Source: Pseudomonadota bacterium
GTDB taxonomy: Bacteria; Pseudomonadota; Alphaproteobacteria; Rhizobiales; Hyphomicrobiaceae
Length of the DNA: 18,354 nucleotides
Assembly (NCBI GenBank): GCA_023387235.1
Contig: JAEWIJ010000027.1
Location: forward strand, 1 to 18,354
Reading direction: 5' to 3'
Shown: positions 6,446 through 14,295 of the stretch, piece by piece
How positions within the stretch are numbered: the first letter of the stretch is position 1
Layout: every line of letters starts with the position of its first letter
The notes under the pieces: model-generated
What the model was told of the DNA's origin: nothing
What the model saw: the letters and a program-made list of their open reading frames with translations, nothing else
Database searches by the model: none
Program-made: the position numbers and the translations under genes

Positions 6446-7309
6446 ACCGGCATCCTTCAGCGCGGCGCGGGCCCTCTCGACCAGCTCGTCCTGGGCCTTG
6501 AGCGCCTCGAGCGAGGGCATGGACACGACATTGTAGCCGCAGTCGACGTAGTGCACCTCGCCGGTGACGCCGCCGGAAAGGTCCGAAAGCAGGTACAGGG
6601 CCGAGCCGCCAACCTCCGAAAGCGTTGGCGTGCGCTTCAGCGGCGCGCTATCGCCCTGGAAGTTGAAGATCACGCGCGCATCCGAGATGGCCGCCCCGGC
6701 GAGCGTGCGCATGGGACCCGCCGAAAGCGCGTTCACGCGAATACCCTGCGGCCCGAAGTCGGCGGCGAGATAGCGCACCGAGGCTTCGAGCGCCGCCTTT
6801 GCGACGCCCATGACATTGTAGGACGGCACGACGCGCTGCGAGCCGCCATAGGTCAGCGTCAGCAGCGATCCGCCATCCTTCATGAGCGGCGCCGCGCGCT
6901 TGGCGATCTCCGTGAAGGAGAAGCAGGAGATCACCATGGTGTTGGTGAAGTTGTCGCGCGTCGTGTCGGAGTAGCGGCCCATCAGCTCGCGACGGTCCGA
7001 GAAGGCCAGCGCGTGCACGATGAAATCGAGCCCGCCCCATTTCTTCTCGATCTCGCCGAATACATTGTCGACGCTCGCGAGATCGCTCACGTCGCAAGGC
7101 ACGATGACATCCGATTTGACGGACTCGGCGAGCGGGATGGCCCGGCGGCCAAAGGCGTCGCCCTGGTACGTGAAGGCGAGCTTGGCGCCATGCTTCGCGA
7201 GCGCCGTCGCGATGCCCCACGCGATCGAGCGGTCGTTGGCGACGCCCATCACGAGGCCGCGCTTGCCCGCCATCAGCGCCCCCGGCGCCAGGATATCTTT
7301 CTCGCTCAT
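6437..7309 (-). CDS. fabI: Enoyl-[acyl-carrier-protein] reductase (NADH) FabI
   Basis: A 290-residue enzyme of the short-chain dehydrogenase superfamily, FabI type. It carries out the last reduction of each fatty-acid elongation cycle in the cytosol. The Rossmann nucleotide loop is GVANDRSIAWGIA (22-34). The catalytic pair is Tyr164 and Lys171 in the YX6K arrangement SYNVMGVAK, with the accessory Tyr154 in LTYGGSQ. The substrate loop region SAGPMRTLAGAAI is also typical. FabI is the target of triclosan in other bacteria. The start at 7309 gives the family N-terminus and has AGGGG about 7 bp upstream; the 35-residue upstream extension of the frame has no support. It is the third gene of fabA-fabB-fabI, 174 bp after fabB. 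Confidence 0.97.
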   Translation of the reverse strand: MSEKDILAPGALMAGKRGLVMGVANDRSIAWGIATALAKHGAKLAFTYQGDAFGRRAIPLAESVKSDVIVPCDVSDLASVDNVFGEIEKKWGGLDFIVHALAFSDRRELMGRYSDTTRDNFTNTMVISCFSFTEIAKRAAPLMKDGGSLLTLTYGGSQRVVPSYNVMGVAKAALEASVRYLAADFGPQGIRVNALSAGPMRTLAGAAISDARVIFNFQGDSAPLKRTPTLSEVGGSALYLLSDLSGGVTGEVHYVDCGYNVVSMPSLEALKAQDELVERARAALKDAGKG

Positions 7310-7461
7310 TCGAGCCCCTACGCTAACGAGATCGGCCCGGCGGGCTGCTGACAGCCAGCAGCGCTGAGTGACCGTCGCCTTGTCACGGCGAAAATGCTCC
7401 ATGGATCCTGGCACCTCTGAGGCGCCAAGCGCGCCTGACCGGACCGCCAGGAGATGAGGAT

Positions 7462-7477
7462 GGCGCCGATCGGCGCC
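7462..7477. promoter_or_regulatory. Perfect 16-bp palindrome between fabB and fabI
   Basis: GGCGCCGATCGGCGCC lies 6 bp beyond the fabB stop codon. On the transcript it would form a GC-rich 6-bp stem with a GATC loop and no following U-run. It could slow RNA decay, reduce read-through into fabI, or bind a protein. Its role is inference. Confidence 0.4.
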
Positions 7478-7483
7478 CTGCCC

Positions 7484-8710
7484 TTAACCTGAATGGCGGC
7501 GGAATGCCAGGGTGGCATTCGTGCCGCCGAAACCAAAGCTGTTCGAGAGCACACAGTTAAGAGGAACCTCCTGCCGCTCGCGCACAATGGGAACATCTGC
7601 GAACGCGGGGTCCAGTTCCTCGATATTGGCGCTCTCGCAGATGAAGCTGTTGTTCATCATGAGCAGCGAGAAAATGGCCTCCTGGACGCCGATGGCGCCG
7701 AGCGAATGCCCCGTCAGGGACTTGGTCGAGGAAATGGGGGGTACGTCCTTCCCAAAAACCTCGCGGATCGCGGCGATCTCGCGCTCGTCGCCGACCGGCG
7801 TCCCCGTGCCGTGGGGATTGATGTAATCGACCTTGCCGATGGCCTTACCGTCGAAGCCCTCCAACGCCTTGCGCATGCATCTGACGGCCCCCTCCCCCGA
7901 GGGTGCCACCATATCGAAGCCATCGGACGTCGCCCCGTAGCCGACCAGCTCGCCATAGATCTTCGCGCCGCGCGCGATCGCCCGCTCGCGCTCCTCGAGC
8001 ACGAGCATCCCGGCGCCGCCGGCGATGACGAACCCGTCCCGGTTGGCATCGTAGGCACGCGACGCCTTGCTCGGCGTCTCGTTGAACTTGGTCGACATGG
8101 CGCCCATGGCGTCGAACAGCACGGAGAGCGTCCAGTCGAGTTCCTCGCAGCCGCCCGCGAACATCACGTCCTGCTTGCCCCACTGGATCATCTCGGCCGC
8201 ATTGCCGATGCAGTGGGCCGAGGTCGCGCAGGCCGACGAGATCGAATAGTTCACGCCCTTGATCTGGAAGCTGGTCGCCAGAACGGCGGAAGGCCCCGAG
8301 CACATGGCTTTCGGCACCTCGAAGGGACCGATCTTCTTCGGACCTTTCTCGCGCGCCGTATCGGCCGATTTCACGATCGCGTACGTGGAGGGACCGCCGG
8401 AGCCGACGATGATGCCCGTCCGCTCGTTGACGACATCCTTCTCCTCGAGCCCGGCATCGCGGATCGCCTGCTCCATGGCGATGTAGTTCCAGGCGACGCC
8501 TTCTTCCATGAACCGCTTGGGCTTGCGTGGCACCGCCGCGTTCCAATCGATTTTCGGCTCGCCGAAAACCTGGCAGCGGAAACCGAGCTCGGCGTACTTC
8601 TCGGCGCGCGTGATGCCGGATTTGCCCTCGCGGAGCGAGGCCAGCACCTCCTGCGTGCTGTTGCCGATCGATGAGACGATGCCCATCCCGGTAACGACGA
8701 CCCGCCTCAT
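7484..8710 (-). CDS. fabB: 3-oxoacyl-[acyl-carrier-protein] synthase I FabB
   Basis: A 408-residue condensing enzyme of the FabB/FabF thiolase fold. The catalytic triad is visible: Cys161 in ISSACATSAH, His300 in NPHGTGTPVGD and His335 in SLTGHSLGA, with the supporting Lys330. It elongates acyl-ACP with malonyl-ACP. Together with FabA it is required for unsaturated fatty acids, and its position directly after fabA supports FabB rather than FabF. I chose the ATG at 8710 because MRRVVVTGMG is the family N-terminus and AAGGAAGGCGGAG lies just upstream; the 31-residue frame extension is rejected. It follows fabA by 107 bp. Confidence 0.97.
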   Translation of the reverse strand: MRRVVVTGMGIVSSIGNSTQEVLASLREGKSGITRAEKYAELGFRCQVFGEPKIDWNAAVPRKPKRFMEEGVAWNYIAMEQAIRDAGLEEKDVVNERTGIIVGSGGPSTYAIVKSADTAREKGPKKIGPFEVPKAMCSGPSAVLATSFQIKGVNYSISSACATSAHCIGNAAEMIQWGKQDVMFAGGCEELDWTLSVLFDAMGAMSTKFNETPSKASRAYDANRDGFVIAGGAGMLVLEERERAIARGAKIYGELVGYGATSDGFDMVAPSGEGAVRCMRKALEGFDGKAIGKVDYINPHGTGTPVGDEREIAAIREVFGKDVPPISSTKSLTGHSLGAIGVQEAIFSLLMMNNSFICESANIEELDPAFADVPIVRERQEVPLNCVLSNSFGFGGTNATLAFRRHSG

Positions 8711-8817
8711 TCTCCGCCTTCCTTCCCCTGGGGCCGCCGACGCCGCGCCAAGCAGCCGCCGCAGCCACCTACATCGCAATCGTCCGGCTGCGTCAGCGCG
8801 CAACCGGCAGTCCGCTC

Positions 8818-9360
8818 TCAGGCCGTGGCGCCACCCGCCTCCTGCCCGGCCTCGAACAATCCGACCTTCAGCTCGCTCGCCGTATAGATCACCTGTCCGT
8901 CCGCGACCAAGGTCCCATCACCGATGCCGAGCTTCAGCTTGCGCAGGATGACGCGCTTGATGTCGACCGTGTACTCGAGCGCACGCACGGATGGCAGGAC
9001 CATGCCGGAGAACTTGACCTCGCCGACGCCGAGCGCGCGTCCCCGTCCCGGCGCGCCGAGCCAGCCGAGAAAAAAGCCGGTGAGCTGCCAGAGCGCATCG
9101 AGCCCGAGACATCCCGGCATGACCGGATCGTCCTTGAAGTGGCAGGAGAAGAACCAGTCGCAATTCGGATTGCCCGCAATGGCGAGCGTGGCCTTGATCT
9201 GGCCCTTGCCGTGCACGCCGCCCGTCTCGGAGACGTGCGTGATGCGGTCGAACATCAGCATGGGCGGCAGCGGGAGCTGGGCGTTGCCGGCGCCGAACAG
9301 CTCGGCGCGCCCGCACGCCAGGAGATCGTCATAGTCGAAGCTCGTGCGCCGCTCTGCCAT
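8818..9360 (-). CDS. fabA: 3-hydroxydecanoyl-ACP dehydratase/isomerase FabA
   Basis: A 180-residue single hot-dog-fold enzyme of normal FabA length. It dehydrates 3-hydroxydecanoyl-ACP and isomerises trans-2- to cis-3-decenoyl-ACP, the branch point to unsaturated fatty acids. The active site His74 (SCHFKDDPVMPG) and Asp88 (GLDALWQ) are present. The N-terminal MLMFDRITHVSE and the C-terminal ADGQVIYTASELKVGLF are typical. It is the first gene of fabA-fabB-fabI. In many Hyphomicrobiales I recall irr upstream of fabA; here the upstream neighbour is rlmN on the opposite strand instead. AGGAC about 10 bp upstream is a plausible ribosome binding site, and the leader carries GC-rich hairpins. Confidence 0.97.
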   Translation of the reverse strand: MAERRTSFDYDDLLACGRAELFGAGNAQLPLPPMLMFDRITHVSETGGVHGKGQIKATLAIAGNPNCDWFFSCHFKDDPVMPGCLGLDALWQLTGFFLGWLGAPGRGRALGVGEVKFSGMVLPSVRALEYTVDIKRVILRKLKLGIGDGTLVADGQVIYTASELKVGLFEAGQEAGGATA

Positions 9361-9397
9361 AATGCTGCTGTCCTACCCCCGAATCCTTGAAGTCCCT

Positions 9398-9423
9398 GGG
9401 GAGTCCCCCGGGGGCCTGCCCCC
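9398..9423 (-). promoter_or_regulatory. Alternative GC hairpins in the fabA leader
   Basis: Runs of four or five G and C alternate here: GGGG (9398-9401), CCCCC (9405-9409), GGGGG (9410-9414) and CCCCC (9419-9423). At least two mutually exclusive pairings are possible, around an AGT or a CCTG loop. They lie 38-63 bp upstream of the fabA start, probably within its 5' untranslated region. An attenuator role is inference only. Confidence 0.35.
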
Positions 9424-9516
9424 ATGCCCAATGCGTCGCGCCAGTAAACCGTGCTCCGGGCAAATCTTGCAGCCGTCTACCTAACACATTCAATCCGTGC
9501 TTCAAACGCTGCAACA

Positions 9517-9533
9517 TTGCCGCTGCGCGGCAA
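9517..9533. promoter_or_regulatory. Inverted repeat in the fabA/rlmN intergenic region
   Basis: TTGCCGC and GCGGCAA form a perfect 7-bp inverted repeat around a TGC centre. It lies between the divergent fabA and rlmN starts, 83 bp before rlmN. It has the size of a dimeric repressor site, but no binding protein can be named. No convincing -35/-10 pair was found in this 255-bp gap; TATATA at 9575-9580 is the only AT-rich hexamer. Confidence 0.35.
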
Positions 9534-9615
9534 GTGCCTGATCGTCGCAGACGTGGCCCGAACGCGCGACACCCTATATAAGGGGCTCAAATCAGACGCG
9601 AATGGTTCCAATTTC

Positions 9616-10842
9616 ATGGTCCTTGTCCTCAATTCAAGCCCCGCACCGGAAAAGCCGGCGTCGGCCGCATCCGCGGCGGCACCACTTCCGACGCTCGCCG
9701 GGCTCGGCCGCGACGGCCTGAGCGCGGCGCTTGCCGCCATCGGCGTGCCGGAGCGCCAGCGGCGGATGCGCATTGGCCAGCTCTGGACGTGGATCTATGC
9801 GCACGGCGTGACGTCGTTCGATGCCATGACGGACGTTTCCAAGGAGCTTCGGGGCAGGCTCGCCGCCGCCTACACGCTCGAGCGCCCGGAAATCGTCACC
9901 GAGCAGATCTCCGCCGACGGCACGCGCAAGTGGCTCCTGCGTCTGCCGCGCCGCGGGCACGAGGCGCGCGCGCCCGAGATCGAGACCGTCTACATTCCCG
10001 AAAGCGACCGCGGCACGCTCTGCATTTCCTCGCAGGTCGGCTGCACGCTCAACTGCTCGTTCTGCCACACCGGCACCCAGCGCCTCGTGCGCAATCTCGA
10101 GATCTCCGAGATCGTCGGCCAGATCCTGCTCGCGCGCGACCGCATCGGCGACTGGCCCGCTGGTGCACCCGATGGCGTCGAGATCAAGGACACGCATCTG
10201 CTCCCCTCGAGCGAGCGCAAGATCACCAACATCGTGCTCATGGGCATGGGCGAGCCGCTCTACAATTTCGAGAACGTGCGCGATGCCATGCTCGTCGCGG
10301 CCGACAGTGGCGGTCTCGCCTTCTCGAAGCGGCGCATCACGCTCTCGACGTCGGGTGTCGTTCCGAACATCGCGCGCTGGGGTGAGGAAGCCGACACCAT
10401 GCTCGCGATCTCGCTTCACGCGACGCGCGACGAGCTGCGCGACGTGCTCGTGCCGATCAACAAGAAGTACCCGATCGCCGAGCTGCTCGCGGCCTGCCGC
10501 GCCTATCCGGGTCTTTCCAACGCGCGGCGCATCACCTTCGAATACGTCATGCTCAAGGGCGTGAACGACAGTCTGGCAGAAGCAAAAGCGCTCGTGCGTC
10601 TGCTCGCGGGCATTCCGGCGAAGATCAATCTCATCCCGTTCAATCCCTGGCCCGGCTCGCCGTACGAGTGCTCGGACTGGGAGCAGATCGAAAAGTTCGC
10701 CGAAGTCGTGAACCGCGCCGGTTATGCGAGCCCCGTGCGCACGCCGCGCGGTCGCGACATCCTCGCTGCCTGCGGCCAGCTCAAGTCGGAAAGCCTCAAG
10801 CTGCGCGCGAGCGAGCGTGCCGTCTCGGCGGAAGGGCACTGA
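9616..10842 (+). CDS. rlmN: Dual-specificity RNA methyltransferase RlmN
   Basis: A radical SAM enzyme of 408 residues that methylates C2 of an adenosine in 23S rRNA (A2503 in E. coli) and of A37 in some tRNAs. The Fe-S cluster cysteines are Cys143, Cys147 and Cys150 (CTLNCSFC). Cys136 and Cys386 (DILAACGQL) match the two mechanistic cysteines. MGMGEPLYNFENV and SLHATRDELRDVLVPIN are family signatures. Annotations could begin at the upstream CTG or GTG-rich frame from 9451, but that stretch looks non-coding. The ATG at 9616 is followed by an Ala/Pro-rich N-terminal tail before the conserved domain starts near residue 25. Its ribosome binding site is weak. The gene is divergent from fabA, and a small membrane protein gene follows 2 bp after its stop. 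Confidence 0.95.
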   Translation: MVLVLNSSPAPEKPASAASAAAPLPTLAGLGRDGLSAALAAIGVPERQRRMRIGQLWTWIYAHGVTSFDAMTDVSKELRGRLAAAYTLERPEIVTEQISADGTRKWLLRLPRRGHEARAPEIETVYIPESDRGTLCISSQVGCTLNCSFCHTGTQRLVRNLEISEIVGQILLARDRIGDWPAGAPDGVEIKDTHLLPSSERKITNIVLMGMGEPLYNFENVRDAMLVAADSGGLAFSKRRITLSTSGVVPNIARWGEEADTMLAISLHATRDELRDVLVPINKKYPIAELLAACRAYPGLSNARRITFEYVMLKGVNDSLAEAKALVRLLAGIPAKINLIPFNPWPGSPYECSDWEQIEKFAEVVNRAGYASPVRTPRGRDILAACGQLKSESLKLRASERAVSAEGH

Positions 10843-10844
10843 CC

Positions 10845-11273
10845 GTGTTCTGGCGCGCGCTGGGGCGGATCATCCTCGTGCCGCTCGGCTTCATCCTGGC
10901 GTCGCTGGCGGCGGTCGCCGTCCTCTTCACGCTCGGCATGGAGCGCTTCACGCACGCCATGCATGGCCGCGATATCGATGCCGATACGTTCGATGCGATG
11001 TTCGGTCTCTTCACGGATACGGTCGCGCTCTTCTCGACCTTCACGATCATTCCGGCAATTCTGCTCGTGATCGTCGGCGAGGTGGCGCGTATCCGATCGT
11101 CGCTCTACTACATTCTCGGCGGCGGCGCGGTGCTCGCGGCATGGCCGCTGCTGAGCCGCATGGGGGCAGCCGCACAGGATCCGAGCCAGCTCGGCGTCGT
11201 ATGGACCGTCTTCGCGACGGCCGGATTCACCGGCGGCTTCATCTACTGGCTGATCGCCGGGCGAAGAGCTTAA
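10845..11273 (+). CDS. Small four-helix integral membrane protein, unknown function
   Basis: A 142-residue hydrophobic protein starting with GTG 2 bp after the rlmN stop codon; GGAAGG at the end of rlmN is a suitable ribosome binding site. Four membrane helices are visible: about residues 5-30 (IILVPLGFILASLAAVAVLF), 48-75 (FSTFTIIPAILLVIVGEVA), 83-100 (YYILGGGAVLAAWPLL) and 116-138 (VVWTVFATAGFTGGFIYWLIAG). No motif indicates a transported substrate or enzyme activity. The tight spacing indicates cotranscription with rlmN. An alternative longer frame begins inside rlmN at 10668 but has the composition of an out-of-frame shadow. The 3' end overlaps the convergent EamA-type gene by 4 bp. Confidence 0.85.
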   Translation: MFWRALGRIILVPLGFILASLAAVAVLFTLGMERFTHAMHGRDIDADTFDAMFGLFTDTVALFSTFTIIPAILLVIVGEVARIRSSLYYILGGGAVLAAWPLLSRMGAAAQDPSQLGVVWTVFATAGFTGGFIYWLIAGRRA

Positions 11274-12217
11274 TTTTCCGCGGACGCTGCCGGCCGGTTC
11301 ACCAGCCATAGGCCGATGACGACGACCAACAGGCCGGCGCCGAGATGGATCGTGAGCGGCTCGCCGAGAAGGATCACACCTGCGGCCACGCCGAAAACCG
11401 GCGTGATCATTAGAAAGGCCATGACGCGCGAGGCGGGATAGCGCGTCATCAGCCAGAGGCTCGTCGTGAACGTGATGAACGCCACGAAGACGACGGTGTA
11501 GCCGAAAGCGCCGAGCACGAGCGGCGATGGATCGGTGATGCCGCGCTCGCCGAGGGTCAGCGAGATGAGCCACAGAAGAATGCCGGAGATCAGGAGCTGC
11601 ATGAAGATCACGCGCTCCGGCCGCTCGGCGGCAAGCCGCGTGGCGCGCACGGAGAGCGTGAGAAAGCCCCACGAGATGCCGCCCGCAAGGCAGAGCAGAT
11701 CGCCGGTCAGCGAGCTTACGCCTTTCACCTCGCGGCCCGAAAGCACGATGATGACGCCGCAGAGCGCGGCGACGAGGCCGGCGATCCTTGCGAGCGTCAG
11801 GCGGTCGCCCGGAATGAGAAAATGCGCACCCGCCGCGACGACGAACGGCGACGTGTAAAGGAGCACCACCGCGCGCGAGGCCGTCGTGCGGTCGAGACCC
11901 GGATAGAGGAAGGCGAACTCGGCCGTGAAGAAGAGCGCCGAGAGAAACAGTGGCGCCAGCATCGTCGGGCTGAGCCGGAGGGAGATGCCGCGCACGGCAC
12001 ACAGCAGGCCGACGAGGCAGGCCGCGAGCAGCGAGCGCAAGCCAGCCTGCAGCATCGGCGAGATGCCCGCGTTCGCGACCTTCATCGCAACCTGCCCGAT
12101 GCCGAGGAAAATGCAGAGCAGGGTCAGGATGCTGACGGCGAAGAGATCGAGGCGGTCGTGCGCAACCCTCATGGCCGCACGGCGCGTCGCCTCCGCGTCG
12201 CTTGTTTTCTCCTGCAT
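11270..12217 (-). CDS. EamA-family (DMT superfamily) transporter
   Basis: A 315-residue inner-membrane protein with about ten transmembrane helices arranged as two EamA repeats, roughly residues 25-145 and 165-305. Typical segments are AVSILTLLCIFLGIGQVAMK at the start of repeat one, and LCLAGGISWGFLTLSVRA and TPVFGVAAGVILLGEPLT in repeat two. The latter contains the conserved GE..T end of the family. DMT proteins export or import small metabolites such as amino acids; the substrate cannot be predicted. A GGCGGAAG lies upstream of the start at 12217; a start at the second Met (MRVAHD) is possible. The stop codon overlaps that of the small membrane protein gene, tail to tail, with no terminator between them. 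Confidence 0.92.
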   Translation of the reverse strand: MQEKTSDAEATRRAAMRVAHDRLDLFAVSILTLLCIFLGIGQVAMKVANAGISPMLQAGLRSLLAACLVGLLCAVRGISLRLSPTMLAPLFLSALFFTAEFAFLYPGLDRTTASRAVVLLYTSPFVVAAGAHFLIPGDRLTLARIAGLVAALCGVIIVLSGREVKGVSSLTGDLLCLAGGISWGFLTLSVRATRLAAERPERVIFMQLLISGILLWLISLTLGERGITDPSPLVLGAFGYTVVFVAFITFTTSLWLMTRYPASRVMAFLMITPVFGVAAGVILLGEPLTIHLGAGLLVVVIGLWLVNRPAASAEN

Positions 12218-12332
12218 CGCGCTTCCGCCCGCCCCGTTGTCGCGAGCTTCTTGGCTCGGGGAGCGCGCACCAGATCACGACCGGCGCTGTCGATCCAGCA
12301 CCAATCGCCGCGTGCGGGAATGCGAGGTGGGA

Positions 12333-13292
12333 TCAGGCCAGGGCGAGATGGCGCTGCGTTGCCGCTTCACGGGCGGCGATCTCGCGGCGAATGTCCTCGG
12401 CCTCGCGCTGGGCCGCTGCCATGCCGCGCGAGATGAGCGCATCAGCCGCGTGAAAGTCGAAGAGCCCGATGCCGGCAAGGCGCGGATTGATGATCGCATC
12501 CGGCGGGTCACCGGCGAGGCGCGAGCGCGCGATGCGGTCCTGAACGATGTTGAAGGCGTCGACCATGACACTCGAAATGCCGGGGCTGCTATCCCCGCCA
12601 CCGAAGAGCTGGCGCTTGATCAGGTTCCGCGCACCGAAGCCATTGGCAAGCGTCCGCGCGGGCGGCGGCTCCGGCGGCGGCGGAGGCGTCGGCTCGATCA
12701 GGCCGCCGTCGAGCTCGGGGAACTGGTTGCCGCGCCCGCAGGCATCCGAGTTGAGGTTGACGGCAATGACGTAGCGGGCGCCGAGCGCGCGGCACACCGA
12801 GGCCGGCACCGGGTTGCAGAGCGCACCATCCATCAGCCAGCGATTGTTGACCCGCACCGGCTTGAAGATGCCGGGGAGCGCATAGGAGGCACGCATGGCC
12901 TCGACCAGCGGTCCCCTCGTTATCCAGGTCTCCTGGCCGGTTCCGAATTCGGTCGCGACCGCGGCAAAGCGGGACTCCATTTCCTCGATCTGAAGGCTCT
13001 TGAGGTGCCCTTCGAGGCGCTCGACGACGCGCTGACCGGTAATCAGGCCCGAGCCGGACAGGTTGAAATCGAGATAGCCGAAGATCTTGCGCTTGGTGAG
13101 GTCGCGGGCGAACCCTTCGAGTTCGTCCAGACGGCCGGCGGCAAAGCACCCCCCGACCACGGCGCCGATCGAGGTTCCGGCGATGATGTCCGGTACGACC
13201 CCGACCTGGGCCAGCGCCCTCAGAACGCCTATGTGCGCCCAGCCGCGCGCTGCGCCGCCGCCAAGTGCAATCCCGACTTTACCGCGTGCCAT
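12333..13292 (-). CDS. Patatin-like phospholipase (RssA type)
   Basis: A 319-residue predicted lipid acyl hydrolase. The oxyanion loop GGGAARGWAHIGVL (11-24), the nucleophile Ser41 in GTSIG, and Asp155 in LMDGALCNP give a complete Ser-Asp dyad. It lacks a signal peptide, so it is likely cytoplasmic or peripherally membrane bound. An unusual proline run (IEPTPPPPPEPPPA, about 199-212) is inserted between the catalytic domain core and the C-terminal helical region that ends with RREIAAREAATQ. Start at 13292 with GGGGAG upstream. The substrate, whether phospholipid or another ester, is unknown. The gene stands alone between the EamA-type gene and a divergent lipoprotein gene. Confidence 0.92.
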   Translation of the reverse strand: MARGKVGIALGGGAARGWAHIGVLRALAQVGVVPDIIAGTSIGAVVGGCFAAGRLDELEGFARDLTKRKIFGYLDFNLSGSGLITGQRVVERLEGHLKSLQIEEMESRFAAVATEFGTGQETWITRGPLVEAMRASYALPGIFKPVRVNNRWLMDGALCNPVPASVCRALGARYVIAVNLNSDACGRGNQFPELDGGLIEPTPPPPPEPPPARTLANGFGARNLIKRQLFGGGDSSPGISSVMVDAFNIVQDRIARSRLAGDPPDAIINPRLAGIGLFDFHAADALISRGMAAAQREAEDIRREIAAREAATQRHLALA

Positions 13293-13678
13293 TCTACTCG
13301 ACTCCCCGGGCGGCCGCCGATGGCGGATGCCCCCGAGCCTCTACTCCAGGCTCCGGCCGTGCAAACCTCATGCCGGGGATATTGGTCCCCCGCCGGCACT
13401 CAGCGTTTCCCGATCCAGAGAGCGAGTATAGGCGAGCCGTATTAAGGTTTACCTACGTGCTGCCGGCTCCTCTTTCAGGCTTGGCGGCCGTCGGGAGGCA
13501 CCGGCACTTGTCTCAACAACGCAGCACACGGGATTGTTCCGTCTCGCACGCCGGGTCCTGTGGCCGCAGCACCGCAGATGTCCCGTCTCCTTACGGTTAA
13601 GCGCTGATCCGCTTCGGTCGAAGCTCACGGTGCGGATCGATGCGTGATAGGCTGGCTGTCGTGGGATTGGGGGATATC
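13293..13678. other. 386-bp intergenic region between the lipase and lipoprotein genes
   Basis: I see no credible gene here on either strand. It must hold the promoters of two divergent genes. The only clear structure is an inverted repeat near the lipoprotein gene: GATCCGC at 13606-13612 and GCGGATC at 13632-13638, enclosing TTCGGTCGAA (13613-13622), itself a small dyad. No convincing -35/-10 pair was recognised. Confidence 0.6.
13606..13638. promoter_or_regulatory. Nested inverted repeats upstream of the lipoprotein gene
   Basis: A 7-bp inverted repeat (GATCCGC / GCGGATC) with a 19-bp spacer contains a second 4+2+4 dyad. It lies about 40 bp upstream of the lipoprotein start and could be an operator or an RNA stem. 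No binding protein can be assigned. Confidence 0.3.
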
Positions 13679-14143
13679 ATGCGCTGGCCGTTCATTCTGG
13701 CATTGTTCGCTGTCGGGCCGATCGTGAGCCTTGGAGGCTGTGCCGGAGGCGCTGGTCCGGGAATGGAGACGGCCTCGGCCGCGCCGCCGCCTCCCGGCAC
13801 GGCCGTCCCCGGCAATTATCGTGAGATCATTGCCCGCAACATCCGCGCCAAGGCCGGCCATGACCGCATCATCACGGCAAAGATTTCGCCTCCGAGCCTT
13901 TGGGTCGGGCCCATGGGCCTCGGGGGATCGCGGCCCATTGCGTGCGTTCGATGGAAGGTGCAAGGCACACTGGGCGAGACGGAATACGACACCGGCTACA
14001 CTTTCGCCGATGGCCACATCGACGAGGTGTTCGGGTTCAATCCCTTGACCACCGGCGGGCTGGTGGCGGCCGCGGCAAAGCACGCCTATACATGCGGCAA
14101 GCTGACATACGGCCCCTTCCCGGAGGCCATGAAGGCGAGATAG
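13679..14143 (+). CDS. Small predicted lipoprotein, unknown function
   Basis: A 154-residue protein starting MRWPFILALFAVGPIVSLGGC. This is a short lipoprotein signal peptide with the lipobox LGGC, so Cys21 is the likely lipidated residue. A flexible Ala/Pro-rich linker follows (about 22-47) and then a globular domain with two cysteines (IACVRW and YTCGKL) that could form a disulfide. I do not recognise the domain, though the fold-like segment NYREIIARNIRAKAGHDRII is well formed. The ATG at 13679 has GGGGGA 5 bp upstream. An upstream in-frame ATG at 13640 would move the hydrophobic core away from the N-terminus and is rejected. A GMC oxidoreductase gene follows on the same strand after 152 bp. 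Confidence 0.85.
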   Translation: MRWPFILALFAVGPIVSLGGCAGGAGPGMETASAAPPPPGTAVPGNYREIIARNIRAKAGHDRIITAKISPPSLWVGPMGLGGSRPIACVRWKVQGTLGETEYDTGYTFADGHIDEVFGFNPLTTGGLVAAAAKHAYTCGKLTYGPFPEAMKAR

Positions 14144-14295
14144 CCGGCAGCGCACGACGAGCGCTCTGTCGCACTTGGGCTGGTTCCAAGGTCGTCCTCG
14201 AGAGTCGATCTTTCCGGCATTCCGTGTACATTCGCCGCCAACGAGCGGCCGGCGCCATGCCGACGCTGAACGATATGCGTACACGGGGAAGCGAG

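Noticed and set aside
7493..8674. A long plus-strand open frame opposite fabB, and similar ones opposite rlmN (9634-10839, minus) and across 10722-12278 (minus)
   Set aside because: All mirror well-supported genes with intact catalytic motifs; their composition (Arg/Ala-rich, no domains) is typical of antisense frames in GC-rich DNA.
13900..14295. 132-residue N-terminal extension of the GMC oxidoreductase
   Set aside because: It overlaps the lipoprotein gene in another frame and precedes the normal FAD-binding N-terminus.
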